A stretch of 60,000 nucleotides of DNA from Owenia fusiformis. Lineage: Eukaryota > Annelida > Polychaeta > Sabellida > Oweniidae. The translations under genes were made by a program, and so were the position numbers. Location of the stretch: NCBI GenBank assembly GCA_903813345.2, contig CAIIXF020000002.1, positions 12,856,150 to 12,916,149 of the forward strand, given 5' to 3'. This document shows positions 1 through 12,337 of the stretch, one piece after another. Position 1 is the stretch's first letter. Each line of letters opens with the position of its first letter. The notes under the pieces were generated by a model, which was given only the letters and a program-made list of their open reading frames with translations, did no database searches and was not told where the DNA came from.

Positions 1-29
1 CTGAAATACAAAATATGGATTTTACACGT

Positions 30-345
30 TTTTACTCACCATCTGAGAATTCAATTTTTATGTAGACATTTTCGAAACACGTTACTTTGCCTTAAAAACG
101 TAACTTTATTGGACTTTAAGTTTTCTCCACGAAGAATGAAGGGATTTTTATGAAGGCATTTTAAAAACATGTTACTTTGCCTTAAAAGCTTAACTTTATT
201 GGACTTTAACTTTTCTCAACCAAGATTGAATGCATTTTTATGTAGGCATTTTCAAAACACCTTTAAAACGTATTTTTATTGGACTTTAACATTATCCTCG
301 AAGAATGGATGAGTTTTTATGGAAGCATTTTCAATAAAGTTTATG
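30..345. repeat. Imperfect ~90 bp tandem repeat, about 3.5 copies
   Basis: Seen directly: a block with TTTTTATG, then a GGCATTTT core and TAACTTTATTGGACTTTAA, recurs with starts near 59, 149, 239 and 319. Copies differ by substitutions and short indels, so this is an old minisatellite. No coding potential is evident. Confidence 0.75.
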
Positions 346-886
346 TTCATGCTACTTTAATGTTCATGTTTATGCGATTGAAACGTTGTATAAATAGAAC
401 GCAATATTCACACTAGCATGCATTTACTGTCTAGCGTCGTGAAATTCGAACGTGATTAAGAAACCATTTGGGAAATAAGATTTGGAACTGATACCAGACG
501 CTTAAAACTCTTGCGTACTGGCATTCGATTAGCTTACAGCAATTTCTCGGCGGTGTTCATTGGTCAATCTCAACAGACCACCTTACGTCTGATCACGTGG
601 TTAGATCCCTATGAGCATTCATTATACAAATAAGAACAAAGAGATTTTCGAGGTTGAAAAATGCCGATACGTAAAAACGAAAATAACACAGTATATCATA
701 AGAATTGATGTTATTTGCTGTTGTTGTAGACAAAATGAATAAGCAGAGTCTGGATTATTATGCCAACATATACTCGATCTGGATGATTTCCTAATTGGAC
801 AACCATAGCAACATTGTAAGAAGTGGAAACACAAAGTATGAGGGAAAAGTACCAGTATGGGACTAAGCAAAAGTTATAAACTATAA
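346..886. other. Non-coding, nothing recognised
   Basis: No exon, RNA gene or repeat could be supported. Short ORFs here are not protein-like. Confidence 0.5.
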
Positions 887-1028
887 TGCCCGAGTCACAT
901 TTGCTCCGTTCCAACGGCCGGCGCCCAGCCGATTGAATGTTTTGTTCAATATTGTATTCAATTTTGAACAAAATAATCAATCGGGGGGGCGGGGCATGGC
1001 GAAAATCGGAGCAAATGTGACCAGGGCA
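887..1028. mobile_element. 142 bp MITE, TAA target duplication (PIF/Harbinger-like)
   Basis: The two ends form a 22 bp terminal inverted repeat containing GTCACATTTGCTCCG, with two mismatches near the tips (TGCCCGA versus TGCCCTG). TAA stands directly on both sides (884-886 and 1029-1031). A 3 bp TWA-type duplication is characteristic of PIF/Harbinger elements, so this is most simply a non-autonomous member. No ORF is inside. Superfamily is inferred from target duplication only. Confidence 0.8.
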
Positions 1029-1224
1029 TAACAAGTGTCTAAAAGCATGCAGTGATTTTAGATGAAGAAAACTAAGGAATAGGTAAAAGCACAAACTACA
1101 AAGTACGAATGGTGGTGTCATGCAGCACAACGACAACGGTACGGATATCTATGATTAGGTTATTCTTTCCAAACAACATTTTGGAAAAAATGCTATACTG
1201 TACCTGCCCATGTTATTTCCTGGT

Positions 1225-1511
1225 AAATAAAGTATGAAGGCATGTATGTATTTCCTTGCTTCTTTCAGGAAAGTATCCTTGCAATGTATTTTTTAGTAAA
1301 CCAGGTAGCTGGTAATCTGCGACTTCATGAAATACTGAAATCTAAGAAAAATCAATCAAAATGGCCACATTGTCAATTTTCCAAGTCTCTCAATAAAACT
1401 GGATTTCCATTGACCACTTACTACTAGGTTTACTTAGAGAAGACGATGTAATTATACTTTCTTGATAAAAGCAAGGATATACATACTAATGCATGTCTTC
1501 ATACTTTTATA
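1225..1511. repeat. Inverted-repeat element with ~35 bp arms
   Basis: AAAGTATGAAGGCATG near 1,228 is matched in inverted form by sequence at 1,469-1,511, followed on both sides by TCCTTGCTT in inverted symmetry. The spacer is about 210 bp. Probably an old MITE; exact ends and target duplication are not clear. Confidence 0.55.
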
Positions 1512-1886
1512 ACTTTGTTATTTATAACTCCATCCAACGAACCAAACAACCAACGAACCAGAAAAGCAACAAACCAGATGACCAAGATTATGGATCTAGT
1601 GCTTAGTATTATATTATACTGTATTGTATAGTTTTGTATTGTTTTGTATTGTATTGTATTTCGTTGACCAGTACTTACTCAGTAATGATTCAATTTTAAA
1701 GTTGACTTCAAATACTACTCCAGATCTAAATTTTGAAGGTCTGAAGTCTTGTGTTCATTTTAGCTACAGTTGTAGATTGAAGGGTCTTTTCTTTTGGGTT
1801 TTCATGTTAAAATTGTGGGCTTAGTTTCGGGGTTTCTTTCTTTTTAATTGAACCATCGCTGATCTTTTCCTTAAATGTACTTTCAG

Positions 1887-2098
1887 GTGCAGTCCTCTTG
1901 CCTTGGAGAGAACAAAAAGAACCACAAAGGGAAAACCACAGAGAATCTACAATTTGTGCTACCTACCTGCAGCATTTGTGATCTACATACCTCTTGCCTT
2001 GGAGAGAACAAAAAGAAACACAAAAGGAAAACCACAGAGAATCTGCAATTTGTGCTACCTATCTGCAGCATTTATATCTACATACCATCTTGTTAAAG
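1887..2098 (+). other. Exon-like block a, conserved splice signals, open frame
   Basis: Preceded by a pyrimidine-rich tract ending TACTTTCAG and followed by AAAG|GTACTG. Contains two copies of a 96 bp repeat. One frame (starting at the second base) is open throughout, encoding repeats with TKGKPQR and NLCYLPAAF motifs. The same block is at 4,307-4,518, 7,224-7,435, 9,799-10,010, 12,716-12,927, 15,641-15,852, 18,565-18,776 and, with three 87 bp repeats, 21,469-21,757. The frame is open in all eight. If spliced to block b it continues in phase and ends with LHLPKQLVDLMI then TAA. The product is not recognised; a BC-box/SOCS-like C-terminus is only a guess. Confidence 0.5.
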
Positions 2099-2376
2099 GT
2101 ACTGTAACACATAATCAGTTCTATCATTTGATGATTTTGCTCTCTGGTTCAGTACGGTTATTCCACACGACACATTTTTCAATTGTTGGGATTCTAATCC
2201 CATTGTTGGCACATGTATGTTTGGCAAACATTTTTTCTAAGAAATACACTAAAAGAGGACTGCCTTGATTTCACTTAATGTACAGATGTACCATGAAGCC
2301 ATGTTTCATTATTTTCACATGTGGTCTGTGTTCTTAAAGAATATACATATGCTCAACTATTCCATTCTTCCTACAG

Positions 2377-2505
2377 AGTTACATCTGCCCAAGCAGTTAG
2401 TTGACTTGATGATATAAATCTTGAGCCAGGAGGGGTATAAGGCTATGACAGATTTACTAGAGTCAATGAAAGGAATGTCTTTGCATTCCCTCCTCCGCTT
2501 GTATT
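2377..2505 (+). other. Exon-like block b
   Basis: Starts after an acceptor ending TTCTTCCTACAG. In the frame continued from block a it reads LHLPKQLVDLMI and then TAA; beyond that stop the same frame stays protein-like (ILSQEGYKAMTDLLESMKG...) to a TGA near 2,510. No strong donor was identified, so it may be a terminal exon. Copies occur in every unit and in the tail fragments at 22,573-22,812 and 27,016-27,255. Confidence 0.4.
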
Positions 2506-2566
2506 GGAAGTGACTCGACCAAGTTGCATCCTTGTATTTTTCATTTTCTTATCTTGTATCTTTCAG

Positions 2567-2713
2567 GTACAACTATGAGAGAGATGCAGCAAACACACCA
2601 AGTTAGGGCGACAGCTGGATCAGTCTTTCGACAACTTTGAGCCATCAGGTCCGGTCCACGTAAACAGTATCATGGGCGAGAGGTGTTCGTGTTCCTGTCA
2701 CCAAAGCACCAAA
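2567..2713 (+). other. Exon-like block c with strong GTAAGT donor
   Basis: Acceptor ATCTTGTATCTTTCAG and donor CCAAA|GTAAGT. One frame is open from just after an early TGA to the donor and joins in phase to block d, giving a predicted short polypeptide ending QSTK|VPFQLGDEEPDD... and a stop in block d. Not recognised. Copies lie about one unit length apart in all seven complete units. Block c is absent after the truncation of unit 8. Confidence 0.4.
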
Positions 2714-2769
2714 GTAAGTACATTTTTTTCTATTCAATTATTACAACATGTTAGTTCCTCTGTTTTCAG

Positions 2770-2856
2770 GTTCCCTTTCAGCTTGGAGATGAGGAGCCCG
2801 ATGACCAACGACACAACCGAGACAACAGCTGCGTTCCTGCTACCTAAGTTAAGTAT
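2770..2856 (+). other. Exon-like block d
   Basis: Acceptor CCTCTGTTTTCAG. The in-phase frame from block c is acidic at the start (GDEEPDD), then ends at TAA. The unit-2 copy carries an extra 10 bp duplication (GCGTTCCT repeated near 5,255). A GTATTC donor after the stop is weak, so the 3' end is uncertain. Confidence 0.35.
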
Positions 2857-3187
2857 TCCTTCCTGGTTTTGCATAGGGATGGGGGGCGCCTCCCAGTTTG
2901 ATATTTACTTGTGGACTTTTGTTGGCCGACCCATATTTTTGGTGGAGAAACTTGGACTCTAAGGTAAAGTGGGAGGGGGGTGGTTGGGTTTCCGGGGGGA
3001 TAGAGTTCATGTTTCAAAATCAAAAATATGGAAGTCTACTGGTTTATATCAAATTGGGAGAAATAAATTTTATCTTTTGTAATATTCTGTAAATTTTTAG
3101 TAGTGTAGTGTAAAGTTTTATTTAAAGTTTTTATGTAAAGTTTTATGTAAAATAACAACTACTACAACATGTTTTATCTATTTGTAG

Positions 3188-3710
3188 CACAGATGGTGAA
3201 GTCCCTGCGAAAAGACGGTCCTGTTGGAATCACATTTTTTCCACGAGGGGACTAGGTCAAGTTTCCAGGACTTACAGTAGATGTCGCATTTTGACCAGTT
3301 TTATCTCTTGCAATCAGTTGCATCCCATTAGAAGGGGGGGGGGGAACTCCCAGTACTATTCCAGTTTTCCTGCGGAATGACAGTCCTGTTGAAATCACAT
3401 TTGTCTCCATGAGGGGACTAGGTTGAGTTTCAAGGACTTACAGTAGATGTCGCATTTTGACCAGTATTATCTCTTGCAATCAGTTGCATCCCATTAGCAG
3501 GGGGGGGGGGGGAACTCCCAGTAGTTTTTCAGTTTTCCTGCAGAAAGACAGTCCTGTTGAAATCACATTTGTCTCCATTAGGGGACTAGGTTGAGTTTCA
3601 AGGACTTACTGTAGATGTCGCTTTTGACCAGTTTTTATCTCTTGCAATCAGTTGCATTCCATTAGCAGGGGGCTGCTCCCAGTACTATTCTAGTTTTTCT
3701 TGGGGGGAAG
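3188..3710 (+). repeat. Block e and ~166 bp G-tract subrepeats (3 copies)
   Basis: Begins after an acceptor-like ATCTATTTGTAG with CACAGATGGTGAAG. Then AATCACATTTGTCTCCAT and its flanks recur at about 3,228, 3,393 and 3,561 (spacing 165 and 168 bp). Each repeat has a run of 8-14 G followed by AACTCCCAGTA. Equivalent blocks begin at 5,629, 8,539, 11,112, 14,029, 16,954 and 19,879. Confidence 0.85.
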
Positions 3711-3910
3711 TCAAACAACCAGACAACCAACCAGACAACCAACCAACCAACTTACCGAACATCCAACCGACCAACCAATGACCCAATAGGCTTAATCTAT
3801 TAACTAACTTACTGACTAACCAACCAACTAACCAACCAGACAACCACCAGACCACCCAATAGGTTAAAACTAACCAACCAACTAACTAATTAATCAACAA
3901 ACTAATCAAC

Positions 3911-6843
3911 ACTCCATCCAACGAACCAAACAACCAACGAACCAGACAAGCAACGAACCAGACAAGCAACGAACCAGATGACCAAGATCATGGATCTAGT
4001 GCTTAGTATTGTATTGTATTGTATTGTCTTGTATTGTATTGTATAGTTTTGTATTGTTTTGTTTTGTATTGTATTGTATTTCGTTGACCAGTACTTACTC
4101 AGTAATGATTCAATTTTCAAGTTGACTTCAAGTACTACTCCAGATCTAAATTTTGAAGGTCTGAAGTCTTGTGTTCATTTTAGCTACAGTTGTAGATTGA
4201 AGGGTCTTTTCTTTTGGGTTTTCATGTTAAAATTGTGGGCTTAGTTTCGGGGTTTCTTTCTTTTTAATTGAACCATCGCTGATCTTTTCCTTAAATGTAC
4301 TTTCAGGTGCAGTCCTCTTGCCTTGGAGAGAAAAGAAAGAACCACAAAGGGAAAACCACAGAGAATCTACAATTTGTGCTACCTACCTGCAGCATTTGTG
4401 ATCTACATACCTCTTGCCTTGGAGAGAACAAAAAGAAACACAAAAGGAAAACCACAGAGAATCTGCAATTTGTGCTACCTATCTGCAGCATTTATATCTA
4501 CATACCATCTTGTTAAAGGTACTGTTACACATAATCAGTTCTATCATTTGATGATTTTGCTCTCTGGTTCAGTACGGTTATTCCACACGACACATTTTTC
4601 AATTGTTGGGATTCTAATCCCATTGTTGGCACATGTATGTTTGGCAAACATTTTTTCTAAAAAATACACTAAAAGAGGACTGCCTTGATTTCACTTTGTG
4701 TACAGATGTACCATGAAGCCATGTTTCATTATTTTCACATGTGGTCTGTGTTTTTAAAGAATATACATATGCTCAACTATTCCATTCTTCCTACAGAGTT
4801 ACATCTGCCCAAGCAGTTAGTTGACTTGATGATATAAATCTTGAGCCAGGAGGGGTATAAGGCTATGACAGATTTACTAGAGTCAATGAAAGGAATGTCT
4901 TTGCATTCCCTCCTCCGCTTGTATTGGAAGTGACTCGACCAAGTTGCATCCTTGTATTTTTCATTTTCTTATCTTGTATCTTTCAGGTACAACTATGAGA
5001 GAGATGCAGCAAACACACCAAGTTAGGGCGACAGCTGGATCAGTCTTTCGACAACTTTGAGCCATCAGGTCCGCTCCACGTAAACAGTATCATAGGCGAG
5101 AGGTGTTCGTGTTCCTGTCACCAAAGCACCAAAGTAAGTACATTTTTTTTCTATTCAATTATTACAACAGGTTAGTTCCTCTGTTTTCAGGTTCCCTTTC
5201 AGCTTGGAGATGAGGAGCCCGATGACCAACGACACAACCGAGACAACAGCTGCGTTCCTGCGTTCCTGCTACCTAAGTTAAGTATTCCTTCCTGGTTTTG
5301 CATAGGGATGGGGGGCGCCTCCCAGTTTGATATTTACTTGTGGACTTTTGTTGGCCGACCCATATTTTTGGTGGAGAAACTTGGACTCTAAGGTAAAGTG
5401 GGAGGGGGGTGGTTGGGTTTCCGGGGGGATAGAGTTCATGTTTCAAAATCAAAAATATGGAAGTCTACTGGTTTATATCAAATTGGGAGAAATAAATTTT
5501 ATCTTTTGTAATATTCTGTAAATTTTTAGTAGTGTAGTGTAAAGTATAGTGTAAAGTTTTATTTAAAGTTTTTATGTAAAGTTTTATGTAAAATAACAAC
5601 TACTACAACATGTTTTATCTATTTGTAGCACAGATGGTGAAGTCCCTGCGAAAAGACGGTCCTGTTGGAATCACATTTTTTCCACGAGGGGACTAGGTCA
5701 AGTTTCCAGGACTTACAGTAGATGTCGCATTTTGACCAGTTTTATCTCTTGCAATCAGTTGCATCCCATTAAAAGGGGGGGGGAACTCCCAGTACTATTC
5801 CAGTTTTCCTGCGGAATGACAGTCCTGTTGAAATCACATTTGTCTCCATTAGGGGACTAGGTTGAGTTTCAAGGACCTACCGTACATGTCGCTCTGACCA
5901 GTTTTTATCTCTTGCAATCAATTGCATCCCATTAGCAGGGGGGGACTCCCAGTACTCTTCCAGTTTTCCTGCGGAAAGACAGTCCTGTTGAAATCACATT
6001 TGTCTCCATTAGGGGACTAGGTTGAGTTTCAAGGACTTACCGTAGATGTGGCTTTTGACCAGTTTTCATCTCTTGCAATCAGTTGTATCCCATTAGCAGG
6101 GGGGGGGGAACTCCCAGTTCTATTCCAGTTTTAGTGCGGAAGGACGGTCCTGTTGAAATCACATTTGTCTCCATTAGGGGACTAGGTTGAGTTTCAAGGA
6201 CCTACCGTACATGTCGCTCTGACCAGTTTTTATCTCTTGCAATCAATTGCATCCCATTAGCAGGGGGGGACTCCCAGTACTCTTCCAGTTTTCCTGCGGA
6301 AAGACAGTCCTGTTGAAATCACATTTGTCTCCATTAGGGGACTAGGTTGAGTTTCAAGGACTTACAGTAGATGTCGCATTTTGACCAGTATTATCTCTTG
6401 CAATCAGTTGCATCCCATTAGCAGGGGGGGGGGACTCCCAGTAGTTTTTCAGTTTTCCTGCAGAAAGACAGTCCTGTTGAAATCACATTTGTCTCCATTA
6501 GGGGACTAGGTTGAGTTTCAAGGACTTACTGTAGATGTCGCTTTTGACCAGTTTTTATCTCTTGCAATCAGTTGCATTCCATTAGCAGGGGGCTGCTCCC
6601 AGTACTATTCTAGTTTTTCTTGGGGGGGAAGTCAAACAACCAGACAACCAACCAGACAACCAACCAGACAACCAACCAACCAACTTACCGAACATCCAAC
6701 CGACCAACCAATGACCCAATAGGCTAAATCTATTAACTAACTTACTTACTAACCAACCAACTAACCAACCAGACAACCACCAGACCACCCAATAGGTTAA
6801 AACTAACCAACCAACTAACTAATTAATCAACAAACTAATCAAC
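3911..6843 (+). repeat. Satellite unit 2 (2,933 bp, 6 subrepeats)
   Basis: Same order of blocks as unit 1. Distinctive points: AGAAAAGAAAG in block a (shared with unit 4), a 10 bp duplication in block d, an extra AGTATAGTGTAA repeat after block d, and six G-tract subrepeats between about 5,629 and 6,630. Confidence 0.93.
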
Positions 6844-9415
6844 ACTCCATCCAACGAACCAAACAACCAACGAACCAGACAAGCAACGAACCAGACAAGC
6901 AACGAACCAGATGACCAAGATCATGGATCTAGTGCTTAGTATTGTATCGTATTGTATTGTATTGTATAGTTTTGTATTGTTTTGTATTGTATTGTATTTC
7001 GTTGACCAGTACTTACTCAGTAATGATTCAATTTTAAAGTTGACTTCAAGTACTACTCCAGATCTAAATTTTGAAGGTCTGAAGTCTTGTGTTCATTTTA
7101 GCTACAGTTGTAGATTGAAGGGTCTTTTCTTTTGGGTTTACATGTTAAAATTGTGGGTTAGTTTCGGGGTTTCTTTCTTTTTAATTGAACCATCGCTGAT
7201 CTTTTCCTTAAATGTACTTTCAGGTGCAGTCCTCTTGCCTTGGAGAGAACAGAAAGAACCACAAAGGGAAAACCACAGAGAATCTACAATTTGTGCTACC
7301 TACCTGCAGCATTTGTGATCTACATACCTCTTGCCTTGGAGAGAACAAAAAGAAACACAAAAGGAAAACCACAGAGAATCTGCAATTTGTGCTACCTATC
7401 TGCAGCATTTATATCTACATACCATCTTGTTAAAGGTACTGTAACACATAATCAGTTCTATCATTTGATGATTTTGCTCTCTGGTTCAGTACGGTTATTC
7501 CACACGACACATTTTTCAATTGTTGGGATTCTAATCCCATTGTTGGCACATGTATGTTTGGCAAACATTTTTTCTAAGAAATACACTAAAAGAGGACTGC
7601 CTTGATTTCACTTAATGTACAGATGTACCATGAAGCCATGTTTCATTATTTTCACATGTGGTCTGTGTTCTTAAAGAATATACATATGCTCAACTATTCC
7701 ATTCTTCCTACAGAGTTACATCTGCCCAAGCAGTTAGTTGACTTGATGATATAAATCTTGAGCCAGGAGGGGTATAAGGCTATGACAGATTTACTAGAGT
7801 CAATGAAAGGAATGTCTTTGCATTCCCTCCTCCGCTTGTATTGGAAGTGACTCGACCAAGTTGCATCCTTGTATTTTTCATTTTCTTATCTTGTATCATT
7901 CAGGTTTAACTATGAGAGAGATGCAGCAAACACACCAAGTTAGGGCGACAGCTGGATCAGTCTTTCGACAACTTTGAGCCATCAGGTCCGGTCCACGTAA
8001 ACAGTATCATGGGCGAGAGGTGTTCGTGTTCCTGTCACCAAAGCACCAAAGTAAGTACATTTTTTTTTCTATTCAATTATTACAACAGGTTAGTTCCTCT
8101 GTTTTCAGGTTCCCTTTCAGCTTGGAGATGAGGAGCCCGATGACCAACGACACAACCGAGACAACAGCTGCGTTCCTGCTACCTAAGTTAAGTATTCCTT
8201 CCTGGTTTTGCATAGGGATGGGGGGCGCCTCCCAGTTTGATATTTACTTGTGGACTTTTGTTGGCCGACCCATATTTTTGGTGGAGAAACTTGGACTCTA
8301 AGGTAAAGTGGGAGGGGGGTGGTTGGGTTTCCGGGGGGATAGAGTTCATGTTTCAAAATCAAAAATATGGAAGTCTACTGGTTTATATCAAATTGGGAGA
8401 AATAAATTTTATCTTTTGTAATATTCTGTAAATTTTTAGTAGTGTAGTGTAAAGTATAGTGTAAAGTTTTATTTAAAGTTTTTATGTAAAGTTTTATGTA
8501 AAATAACAACTACTACAACATGTTTTATCTATTTGTAGCACAGATGGTGAAGTCCCTGCGAAAAGACTGTCCTGTTGGAATCACATTTTTCCCACGAGGG
8601 GACTAGGTCAAGTTTCCAGGACATACAGTAGATGTCGCATTTTGACCAGTTTTATCTCTTGCAATCAGTTGCATCCCATTAGAAGGGGGGGGGGAACTCC
8701 CAGTACTATTCCAGTTTTCCTGCGGAATGACAGTCCTGTTGAAATCACATTTGTCTCCATTAGGGGACTATGTTGAGTTTCAAGGACCTACCGTACATGT
8801 CGCTCTGACCAGTTTTTATCTCTTGCAATCAATTGCATCCCATTAGCAGGGGGGACTCCCAGTACTCTTCCAGTTTTCCTGCGGAAAGACAGTCCTGTTG
8901 AAATCACATTTGTCTCCATTAGGGGACTAGGTTGAGTTTCAAGGACTTACAGTAGATGTCGCATTTTGACCAGTATTATCTCTTGCAATCAGTTGCATCC
9001 CATTAGCAGGGGGGGGGAACTCCCAGTAGTTTTTCAGTTTTCCTGCAGAAAGACAGTCCTGTTGAAATCACATTTGTCTCCATTAGGGGACTAGGTTGAG
9101 TTTCAAGGACTTACTGTAGATGTCGCTTTTGACCAGTTTTTATCTCTTGCAATCAGTTGCATTCCATTAGCAGGGGGCTGCTCCCAGTACTATTCTAGTT
9201 TTTCTTGGGGGGAAGTCAAACAAGCAGACAACCAACCAGACAACCAACCAACCAACTTACCGAACATCCAACCGACCAACCAATGACCCAATAGGCTTAA
9301 TCTATTAACTAACTTACTTACTAACCAACCAACTAACCAACCAGACAACCACCAGACCACCCAATAGGTTAAAACTAACCAACCAACTAACTAATTAATC
9401 AACAAACTAATCAAC
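6844..9415 (+). repeat. Satellite unit 3 (2,572 bp, 4 subrepeats)
   Basis: Short unit with four subrepeats between 8,539 and about 9,215. The acceptor before block c reads TATCATTCAG instead of TATCTTTCAG, a variant shared with unit 5, which argues for shared ancestry of non-adjacent units. Confidence 0.93.
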
Positions 9416-12337
9416 ACTCCATCCAACGAACCAAACAACCAACGAACCAGACAAGCAACCAACCAGACAAGCAACGAACCAGATGACCAAGATCATGGAT
9501 CTAGTGCTTAGTATTGTATTGTATTGTATTGTATTGTATAGTTTTGTTTTGTTTTGTATTGTATTGTATTTCGTTGACCAGTACTTACTCAGTAATGATT
9601 CAATTTTAAAGTTGACTTCAAGTACTACTCCAGATCTAAATTTTGAAGGTCTGAAGTCTTGTGTTCATTTTAGCTACAGTTGTAGATTGAAGGGTCTTTT
9701 CTTTTGGGTTTTCATGTTAAAATTGTGGGCTTAGTTTCGGGGTTTCTCCTTCTTTTTAATTGAACCATCGCTGATCTTTTCCTTAAATGTACTTTCAGGT
9801 GCAGTCCTCTTGCCTTGGAGAGAAAAGAAAGAACCACAAAGGGAAAACCACAGAGAATCTACAATTTGTGCTACCTACCTTCAGCATTTGTGATCTACAT
9901 ACCTCTTGCCTTGGAGAGAACAAAAAGAAACACAAAAGGAAAACCACAGAGAATCTGCAATTTGTGCTACCTATCTGCAGCATTTATATCTACATACCAT
10001 CTTGTTAAAGGTACTGTAACACATAATCAGTTCTATCATTTGATGATTTTGCTCTCTGGTTCAGTACGGTTATTCCACACGACACATTTTTCAATTGTTG
10101 GGATTCTAATCCCATTGTTGGCACATGTATGTTTGGCAAACATTTTTTCTAAAAAATACACTAAAAGAGGACTGCCTTGATTTCACTTAATGTACAGATG
10201 TACCATGAAGCCATGTTTCATTATTTTCACATGTGGTCTGTGTTCTTAAAGAATATACATATGCTCAACTATTCCATTCTTCCTACAGAGTTACATCTGC
10301 CCAAGCAGTTAGTTGACTTGATGATATAAATCTTGAGCCAGGAGGGGTATAAGGCTATGACAGATTTACTAGAGTCAATGAAAGGAATGTCTTTGCATTC
10401 CCTCCTCCGCTTGTATTGGAAGTGACTCGACCAAGTTGCATCCTTGTATTTTTCATTTTCTTATCTTGTATCTTTCAGGTACAACTATGAGAGAGATGCA
10501 GCAAACACACCAAGTTAGGGCGACAGCTGGATCAGTCTTTCGACAACTTTGAGCCATCAGGTCCGCTCCACGTAAACAGTATCATAGGCGAGAGGTGTTC
10601 GTGTTCCTGTCACCAAAGCACCAAAGTAAGTACATTTTTTTTCTATTCAATTATTACAACAGGTTAGTTCCTCTGTTTTCAGATTCCCTTTCAGCTTGGA
10701 GATGAGGAGCCCGATGACCAACGACACAACCGAGACAACAGCTGCGTTCCTGCTACCTAAGTTAAGTATTCCTTCCCGGTTTTGCATAGGGATGGGGGGC
10801 GCCTCCCAGTTTGATATTTACTTGTGGACTTTTGTTGGCCGACCCATATTTTTGGTGGAGAAACTTGGACTCTAAGGTAAAGTGGGAGGGGGTGGTTGGG
10901 TTTCCGGGGGGATAGAGTTCATGTTTCAAAATCAAAAATATGGAAGTCTACTGGTTTATATCAAATTGGGAGAAATAAATTTTATCTTTTGTAATATTAT
11001 GTAAATTTTTAGTAGTGTAGTGTAAAGTATAGTGTAAAGTTTTATTTAAAGTTTTTATGTAAAGTTTTATGTAAAATAACAACTACTACAACATGTTTTA
11101 TCTATTTGTAGCACAGATGGTGAAGTCTCTGCGAAAATACGGTCCTGTTGGAATCACATTTTTTCCACGAGGGGACTAGGTCAAGTTTCCAGGACTTACA
11201 GTAGATGTCGCATTTTGACCAGTTTTATCTCTTGCAATCAGTTGCATCCCATTAGAAGGGGGGGGGGAACTCCCAGTACTATTCCAGTTTTCCTGCGGAA
11301 TGACAGTCCTGTTGAAATCACATTTGTCTCCATTAGGGGACTAGGTTGAGTTTCAAGGACCTACCGTACATGTCGCTCTGACCAGTTTTTATCTCTTGCA
11401 ATCAATTGCATCCCATTAGCAGGGGGGGGACTCCCAGTACTCTTCCAGTTTTCCTGCGGAAAGACAGTCCTGTTGAAATCACATTTGTCTCCATTAGGGG
11501 ACTAGGTTGAGTTTTAAGGACTTACCGTAGATGTCGCTTTTGACCAGTTTTCATCTCTTGCAATCAGTTGTATCCCATTAGCAGGGGGGGGGGGAACTCC
11601 CAGTACTATTCCAGTTTTAGTGCGGAAGGACGGTCCTGTTGAAATCACATTTGTCTCCATTAGGGGACTAGGTTGAGTTTCAAGGACCTACCGTACAGGT
11701 ACATGTCGCTCTGACCAGTTTTTATCTCTTGCAATCAATTGCATCCCATTAGCAGGGGGGGGACTCCCAGTACTCTTCCAGTTTTCCTGCGGAAAGACAG
11801 TCCTGTTGAAATCACATTTGTCTCCATTAGGGGACTAGGTTGAGTTTCAAGGACTTACAGTAGATGTCGCATTTTGACCAGTATTATCTCTTGCAATCAG
11901 TTGCATCCCATTAGCAGGGGGGGGGGAACTCCCAGTAGTTTTTCAGTTTTCCTGCAGAAAGACAGTCCTGTTGAAATCACATTTGTCTCCATTAGGGGAC
12001 TAGGTTGAGTTTCAAGGACTTACTGTAGATGTCGCTTTTGACCAGTTTTTATCTCTTGCAATCAGTTGCATTCCATTAGCAGGGGGCTGCTCCCAGTACT
12101 ATTCTAGTTTTTCTTTGGGGGGAAGTCAAACAACCAGACAACCAACCAGACAACCAACCAGACAACCAACCAACCAACTTACCGAACATCCAACCGACCA
12201 ACCAATGACCCAATAGGCTTAATCTATTAACTAACTTACTTACTAACCAACCAACTAACCAACCAGACAACCACCAGACCACCCAATAGGTTAAAACTAA
12301 CCAACCAACTAACTAATTAATCAACAAACTAATCAAC
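9416..12337 (+). repeat. Satellite unit 4 (2,922 bp, 6 subrepeats)
   Basis: Six subrepeats from 11,112 to about 12,120. Block a shows an Ala-to-Ser change in the repeated NLCYLPAAF motif and shares the AGAAAAGAAAG variant with unit 2. One subrepeat carries an 8 bp duplication (GTACAGGTACATG, near 11,695). Confidence 0.93.

Larger units (their letters stand above)
1527..3910 (+). repeat. Satellite unit 1 (2,384 bp, 3 subrepeats)
   Basis: First unit of the array, bounded here by ACTCCATCCAACG. Order: motif tract (CCAACGAA...), (TATTG)n microsatellite, exon-like block a (1,887-2,098), block b (from 2,377), block c (2,567-2,713), block d (from 2,770), block e (from 3,188), three ~166 bp G-tract subrepeats to about 3,710, then a (CCAA)n tract. 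It is the shortest complete unit, fully accounted for by its lower subrepeat number. Confidence 0.93.

Noticed and set aside
711-1136. 141-codon minus-strand ORF
   Set aside because: It runs through the 887-1,028 MITE and has no recognisable domain or conserved composition.
6582-6788. 68-codon minus-strand ORF with GWLVGWLSG repeats (also 12,076-12,282, 14,991-15,185 and 17,909-18,103)
   Set aside because: It is the reverse reading of the (CCAA)n/(CCAGACAA)n tract. Low complexity, no upstream signals; a chance frame of a microsatellite.
6911-7318. 135-codon ORF beginning in the TATTG microsatellite of unit 3
   Set aside because: It reads through the microsatellite and the intron-like sequence and enters block a in a frame different from the one open in all units. 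Unlikely to be translated.
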